A stretch of 64,000 nucleotides of DNA from Pohlia nutans (Eukaryota; Streptophyta; Bryopsida; Bryales; Mniaceae): the NCBI GenBank assembly GCA_022496805.1, contig CM040086.1, positions 9,674,501-9,738,500 on the forward strand, given 5' to 3'. The translations under genes and the position numbers were made by a program. Of this stretch, positions 58,090 through 64,000 are shown in pieces (the first letter of the stretch is position 1; each line of letters begins with the position of its first letter). Under the pieces are notes generated by a model, which had not been told where the DNA came from, did not search any database, and saw only the letters and a program-made list of their open reading frames with translations.

Positions 58090-58697
58090 CTGCCCAAGCG
58101 TCCAATTTCTAGATCATGTACAAAATTAAACTCATCCGTTATGTACTTTTTGCATCGTGGATTTTTTTATTGAAGGTTTCATGGGAAGTTAGTTTCATGC
58201 AGGTGTGAAGTGATTAGAAAGGAGATGATTTGTGAGTATTTTATGCCTCATTTTATGTTGTAGCGATTCACCAAAAATTTCTAAAATCATAGTTCAAAAT
58301 AGTTCAAAAGTGCTCTTGAAAAAATCAACTCATAAAATTAAGCAACCAAAAAGTCTTCAAAAATCACAACACTTAGAGTATTACATTTCACCTTATGGCA
58401 ACAAATTTCATCCACAAATTGCTCATATCTTATTCGTAATCAAATTACAAAAGAATTTTGAATTTTACGTTTTTTTTTTTTTTTTGAATCAAATGAACAT
58501 TTATTCCATTGATTGAATTTTACGTTTCAAACTTTATACAAAAATATTGGTGATTGCAATCACAGAACAAACCCTATGGATAGAATTTAAAATTCATAAT
58601 GTACAAGTTTTATTCATACATCAAGTTCAAAATATTTTTATTATGCGTCTTTGCAATGCTTCATATATGAAGAGGGTTGTAGGCATTTAGGAGTTAA
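58090..58697. mobile_element. TTAA-ended element in the spacer
   Basis: The right end is GGCATTTAGGAGTTAA; the left end (about 58,090, 'gcccaagcgtcc') has lost its TTAA. The interior matches 15,110-15,622 in inverted orientation. A T15 run lies near 58,470. Confidence 0.55.
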
Positions 58698-58944
58698 AAC
58701 ATGTTTGATCTTCAATGTTCTACCATTCTTCTACAACATGATCCTGCAAATCAATTGCACTTAACTCCTAAAAACCCGAGTGGTATTGGAGAAAACATAA
58801 ATGTGTTGAAATATGTGCCTTCCATTTGTTCGATTCTGAACCACCCAACCAGCTTACAATCCACGGTAAACAATTACCGTGGTATTTGATAATATTTCTT
58901 ATATTCCTAATTTTTACTTCTGGTGTTTTATCAAATCAAAATCA

Positions 58945-61365
58945 TTGGGATATTTTTGTACACTATTTTGAGATCTTATTTAGACTTAGCCATGGATTGG
59001 AATTCTTGCTTGAAACTCACAAGTTAGTAGGTTTTGTCTACTTAACCATAGGTTTTGGTAGTTAATTGCCATAAGTTGGGTATTTAGAAGGATGATGTTA
59101 AATTGAACTCTCAATGAGAGTTTCGGTGTGTAAGAATTTAGAACAATGCTAAGCTCTAGAATTAAAGATAAATTTGATCCATAGTTAACTAGGAGTAAAA
59201 GGAACTTAAGTTGAAGTAGAAAATTAGATGGTTGAGTTCATGGATGAATGAATCCATGGATGGATGAAGTTGTATGATCGAGGATTCAAATCTTTTATTG
59301 TGTGGGGGGGAGAGAGAGAGAAAGAGATAGTTTTCTTAGAACACGGCTGTGTCGTGGCGGTAGAGGGAGAGAAAGAAGGAAAAAGCTAGTCCTTTGAACA
59401 GTTTCGTGAGGAGATTGAAGCATTTGGTCAAGTATTGTTGTGGGCGGGGGGGGGGGGGGGGGAGAGAGAGTTAGTTTTCTTCGAACATGGTTGAGCCGTG
59501 GCGGTAGAGGGAGTAAAAGAAGAAAATAGCTAGTCCTTTGGACAGTTTCGTGAGGAGATTGAAGCATTTGGTCATGTATTGTTGTGGGGGAGAGAGAGAG
59601 AGAGTTAGTTTTCTTCGAACATCGTTGAGCCGTGGCGGTAGAGGAAAAGAAAGAAGGAAATAGCTAGTCCTTTGGACAGTTTCGCGAGGAGATTGAAGCA
59701 TTTGGTCGAGTGTTGTTGTGGGGGGAGAGAGAGTTAGTTTTTTTAGAACATGGTTGAGCCGTGGCGGTAGAGGGAGAAAAAGAAAAAACTAGCCAAAGTT
59801 TTGTGAGGAGATTGAAGCATTTGATCAAGTGTTGTTGTGAGCATTTGCTGGTGAACGAAGCGATGTTGTGACGGCCATGGTATTACTATGGAGTTTGGAC
59901 AAGGACAAGGTCATGGCGGATCAAGTTGGTGGTGGTAGTTGAAGATCGCAACATGTAGACTGGTTTGATGAGCGTGAAGATCTAGTGGCGCAGTGGCAGA
60001 TCCAGTCTTTGTTTGTGGTTGGTTCAAAGTCTTTCACGATGGTATCTGCAACAATTTGTTGGCGCGGATTCTTTGTCGAGAGACTACAAACACTTCGACA
60101 ACCCGTGGTTGTTGGTGACAACAAAGGGAGTTCATGCTTTGAGGATTGGACCTTTGGTTGGAATAACAAGCTCTACATCGAGGATCGACAACTAATTCTG
60201 CAATCCTTTACAGGTTCATTTAGTCATTGTGATTAATTGGCTTAATGAATTGAAATATTAATTGCACTTTTAAGCTTGTTGGTAGAATTTATCTGGTGTT
60301 GTACTGGCCATATCATATTCATGTCAAAAATGAAATTCCAACCACCTGAACAAGTGGTGGAGTGAATTGGCTCACTAGTAGGTTAGTTGGAGGAGTGAAT
60401 TGGTTCACTAGTTGGTTAGTTGGAAGAATGTCATGTGGCCCTTATGCAGTCCCTTATTTTTCCCGTTTGATGTTTACATTTCAAAGGTTGGATTTCCTAC
60501 TTATAGGAAAATATGGCTTAATTTCAGACTGAGGTTTTTGTCATGTTCTTCATGTAATCCTTCTTGTTGTAGCTAAGGGTTCAAGTTTTCGCAAAACCTT
60601 CAATTTTTTCAGTGCCTCAAGCTTCTAGATTGGTTTTAGTGGTTTAATTTGTTGATCATGTGATGTGATGTCAAGTTAGAGTCAGAATAACTAGTCAATG
60701 TGATTAAATTCAGTGGTTTACTAATACTTCAAATTAAATGATTGCATTCACAACCACTTGTATGGCCATTGTTTAACTAGTTATTCTCTCTATTTACTAG
60801 ATGGCTTGATTACTTTGTCATTTTTTGTGAGTTTTGAGCCGGTTCATCCTAGCACAACCTCCTTTCTTTACTCCTTAGTTGATTCCTCTCTTCTCTAGTT
60901 TACTCTTAATTACTTTAGATTAACCAAGCTCCTTTTATTTAACTGGTTCACCCAATTTGACATTAATCTACCTAATTTTCATGGTGCTAGCCTCAATTTT
61001 CCTTAGTGTCTCTTAGATTCCCCTTAAGTCACTCATTGTACCTGCATTCTTACCTTAGTTGCCATGTATAACCGGTTCACTTTTATTTCCCTTAATTCAA
61101 CCTAGTTTACCTTAAGAATCGCCTTTGACGTTGCTTCATTTAGCTTTAATTTCCTTGATATATCCTTGGGTTATCCCACTATATCTTTCATTTATCTCAA
61201 ATTTTTCTCTCTTTATCCTATATTACCTTCATTCTCATTGATTTGATCTTAGACCGCGCAATTCAATTTGATTTAACCTTTTTATCTTTGTCTTGACTTT
61301 ATCATCTTGATTTGATCCAATTTATCCTTTTCTTTCCTTTAATGACTAGTGTAACTTTTATGCTG
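58945..61365. repeat. Right arm of the giant inverted repeat
   Basis: Inverted copy of 53,475-55,915. At the outer edge similarity ends near 'ttctttcctttaatgactagtgtaac'; the other arm has about 25 extra bases before its matching 'tagtgtaac'. The inner edge fades around 'gatctNaaaNtagtgtac'. No shared target duplication was found outside the arms. Confidence 0.92.
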
Positions 61366-62364
61366 TGTGTCATGGCTTTTAATCTCGGGTGGGTCATTTA
61401 CTGCATTTTACACACGTGCGGCAGAAAATAGCATGGGTTTTATTCATCATAGGTAAAATTTATAAGAATTGATAAAAATATTACAAATATGGTAGAAGCA
61501 TTGAAAGAGTACATGCCATTATAAATAATTTAGGTTTACCACAATTCTGGTCTATTATGATTTTAGTACATGTAATTTAGGGAATTGCTTATGGGATCCA
61601 ATGTATTAAACTGAGTATAGTCTATTTTGTGGGGGAAAGAGCTCGAGCACAATTGGTAGAAAAGGGCGGTCAGCTGCGCGGTGGATGAAACGTAGGTCTA
61701 GAAGTGGATGAAAGCTCAGTTCTTGCATTGTTCTGAGGTTGTTTGCTTGGTGGTTGACTCATGTAGTTCTATTTTTTGTCTATTGTTTTTCTGCTCAACT
61801 GTAAAGTAATGCTTCAAAAGAAAATCAAAGTAATCACCGATAGAACTGATTCTGAAATTGGAACAACTTCGAAGTATTTTGTGCACATTTTCCAAAATGT
61901 ATGAAAGAAGGTTCAGTTTTGGTCATTTTCTTGAGGCCATTTTTCTCACATTTTTAAAGTTATATTTCTTTTACATTATATTTAAGCCTTTACAAGGAAG
62001 AAAGCATATAAAAAATTTCTTTGGTCACCGTTTTATAAAAAATGATAGAGTCCATAATATAGGCCATTTTTTCCCATGAAGTAATCATAGGGGTCCTTTT
62101 AATTTCAGCTAGGAGGTAAATAGCCCCCCAAAAAACATCCTCTCGCCGCACGTGGTACCCAAAATATATAAAGAGTGACCCACCCGAGCTTTTAATTAAA
62201 AGCTTCTAGTTAACCCATGTGTGCGAAGAATTGGATTGCCAATCATTCATAGTAACCAATGAGATAATCTCAATTTTTTTTTAAATGGAAATCAAATTAT
62301 TGTTCCAACTTCGTTAGTAAGTTGTAAATTGGTTTTTAAATTTTGAATTTTGGTGTGGTTTGGG
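61366..62364. other. Spacer without recognised genes
   Basis: AT-rich; short open frames without domains. 'catttactgcattttacacacgtgcggcagaaa' near 61,400 looks more GC-rich and structured than the rest but was not assigned. Confidence 0.4.
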
Positions 62365-62392
62365 TTAACCCTTAAATGTCAAAGGGTGCTTG

Positions 62393-62661
62393 AAATATTG
62401 GAGGAAACTTCCAAATATTAAGGAATTAGGTGAATAATGAAAAAAGAAAATAGAAAAGGGTCCAAGTAAATTTTTGGAGGTAAATTTTATTAAAAAAATT
62501 ACATTGATATAGGATGCTCAAAATTGATTACAAGAATGAAAATGAGATTATTCTTGAGATGTTATTAATTATAGTGAGAATTACTTTTCTTTTTTTAGGA
62601 TACTTTTAAATACCCCTTTTTTGCACATGATACTCAAAGATACAAAGAATGCTCCCTTGAG
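62393..62661. mobile_element. Decayed hAT-like MITE
   Basis: Matches 10,718-10,972 in reverse through most of its length ('ttacaagaatgaaaatgagattattctt', 'gatactcaaagatacaaag'). The ends are eroded (CTCCCTTGAG at the right). Confidence 0.6.
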
Positions 62662-62675
62662 CTGAAATAAAATGA

Positions 62676-63133
62676 AAATGAAGGAAGAAATTTCAGCCAA
62701 TGGGAGGCCTAAAAACCGAGGGGACTAATGAATGTCACTTTACACCAAAATTTTTAGTCCAAGAGACGGAAGGACGAGAAAATGACATAGGCAACACTTT
62801 TGTCCTTTTGTAGCAACAAAAATGTACATTTTTCAAGGTCTCCGGATTTTGTGTCAAGCCCACCTTAAGAGGTGGGTCTAACGCAAAATCGGGGGGGGGG
62901 GGGGGGGGGGGGGCGGCGTTTGGCCAAAATTCTCACAACCAATCATTTTTTATTTTTTAAGAAATATGTAATAACTTTATTTTTTTAAATTAGCACTTTA
63001 TTTTGTGGCCCCTTCTCACTTTACACCATATCCAAAGGCTGTCAAGTTCAAAGGTTGGCTTCTCAAGAATGAGCAATGGCCCTTGCGAGGTTTTCTCCAT
63101 GGCTTCTCTCCTCTAGTATAAAGAGGGCTTTAA
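62676..63133. mobile_element. Truncated relative of the 44,460 MITE, inverted
   Basis: It shares the 'caccttaagaggtgggtctaacgcaaaat' centre and the right end CTAGTATAAAGAGGGCTTT with 44,460-44,926. Its far end is missing. A G23 run at 62,891-62,913 replaces the short C/G tract of the other copy. Confidence 0.7.
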
Positions 63134-63159
63134 AAGCCTCTCTTACGTCGAAGGGTTAA

Positions 63160-64000
63160 TTTCAACTGGATGTCATATATCATGCCACCTATAGAGATAA
63201 ACTAGGAGATCTTTTATGTATGCCACAATTTGGAAATCAGACACCCTATTTGAACCACTATATACTATTTGTGTACGTATCAAAATTTAACTTGTAAGAT
63301 ATTCATACAAAATGAATCTTACAAACTTGAACAAGCGGCTAGTAGCTTAGTCGCTGCCAAAGTATTTTACTATCAGCCATGTAAGTCCTGTAAACAAAAC
63401 GTTTTTGTCAATGATTTTTCAAGCAATTAAAAAGGGCAAAAAGCACCAAAAATAATCGGCATGCACCAAGTCTTAAGTAAAAATTGAAGAAAAAATAAAG
63501 GAAGATGCTAGCCATTGTTCCAATTTTGAAAATGAATTAGATGAAATCGTTAGTTTTAATGAAAGTCATCCAATATGTGGATGAAAATATAGTTCTATCC
63601 AAAATATAGATGAATATGAAAATATTTGGCTACACTACTTTATTTTATGTCACCACTCCAACATTTCTTCAAAAACCAAAAAACATCCTTCGTTTTTGTA
63701 GTCTCTAATTCCCCTTTAGTTGTGGGCAACGTTTTTTTCCTAACTATATTTCGCTGGATTTCTTTACAAAATATGGCATTTCTCTTTTGTTAGGGAAAAA
63801 ATGAAAATAATTTGAATTTTCCTCCAAATTTTCTCCTTTTTTTTGGTGTGAAAAAAGCCAGGTTTTGTGAAGGAAAATTACCAAATTGTGAAAAAATTCT
63901 ATCAAATATGATTGTAAGCTTAAGATTTCGCCAAATATTATTTCCCAATTTCCTTTACGTCGCCTATCAGGCTTCAAGGAAAAAAACACAAGAAAAACAC
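63160..64000. other. AT-rich end of the window without recognised features
   Basis: No gene, RNA or clear repeat boundary was seen. A loose cluster of 'gatgaaa' phrases lies near 63,540-63,620. Confidence 0.5.

Larger units (their letters stand above)
55916..58944. other. Spacer between the inverted arms
   Basis: 3.0 kb of AT-rich DNA with no gene or transposase recognised. It holds a TTAA element (57,483-57,715) and another TTAA-ended block (58,090-58,697); the rest is plain. 57,716-58,089 contains short open frames only. Confidence 0.6.
62365..63159. mobile_element. TTAA element holding two other MITE remnants
   Basis: TTAACCCTTAAATGTCAAAG at the left and, inverted, TTAACCCTTCGACGTAAG at the right. 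Inside are a decayed relative of the 10,718 hAT-like MITE and a truncated relative of the 44,460 MITE. Confidence 0.5.

Noticed and set aside
54616..60236. Short open frames in the inverted-repeat arms
   Set aside because: They are duplicated only because the arms are; they have no domain, no splice context and low-complexity content.
53475..61365. Plastid-type inverted repeat
   Set aside because: The arms hold no rRNA, tRNA or plastid genes and are far too short.

Overview
The window is nuclear DNA of a land plant. Five genes with spliceosomal introns carry plant-type families, and the AT-rich remainder is packed with plant-style transposons: Stowaway and Tourist MITEs, hAT-like MITEs and Ty1/copia. 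Nothing bacterial, viral or organellar was seen. The species cannot be fixed; a seedless plant is a guess.

Layout. 1-4,895: AT-rich DNA with one degenerate ORF patch and one TTAA-flanked element. 4,896-9,671: an intact eight-exon MCA1-type mechanosensitive Ca2+ channel gene (444 aa) with a small transposon in nearly every long intron. 9,672-18,869: transposon-rich spacer. 18,870-21,124: a second, truncated MCA1 copy (241 aa) without the C-terminal PLAC8 part. 22,453-23,037: a single-exon COMMD3 gene. 23,629-30,201: a 17-exon gene for a SKP1/BTB-like plus leucine-rich-repeat protein (746 aa). 30,202-37,640: nested transposons, including a copia element with both LTRs and its target duplication. 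38,073-43,585 (minus): an eight-exon receptor-like cytoplasmic pseudokinase with a USP-like N-terminus (986 aa). 43,586-64,000: no host gene recognised. This last stretch holds nested MITEs, a 3-3.6 kb tandem duplication of a decayed copia fragment, and a very large inverted repeat (two 2.4 kb arms, nearly identical, around a 3 kb spacer).

The genes do not form a pathway; this is ordinary gene order interrupted by transposons. The strongest signals are these. (1) About 17 small elements share TTAA flanks and CCCCTAA/CCCTTAA-type ends, like piggyBac MITEs; one has an in-window near-empty site. (2) Both MCA1 copies carry Asn where Arabidopsis MCA1/2 have Asp21 in the single membrane segment. 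(3) A readable four-layer transposon nest lies at 32-37 kb. (4) There is a large, nearly perfect inverted repeat at 53.5-61.4 kb.

All exon boundaries were inferred by eye from reading frame, GT/AG sites and protein similarity. Identities are estimates, and positions of repeats are good to a few bases.
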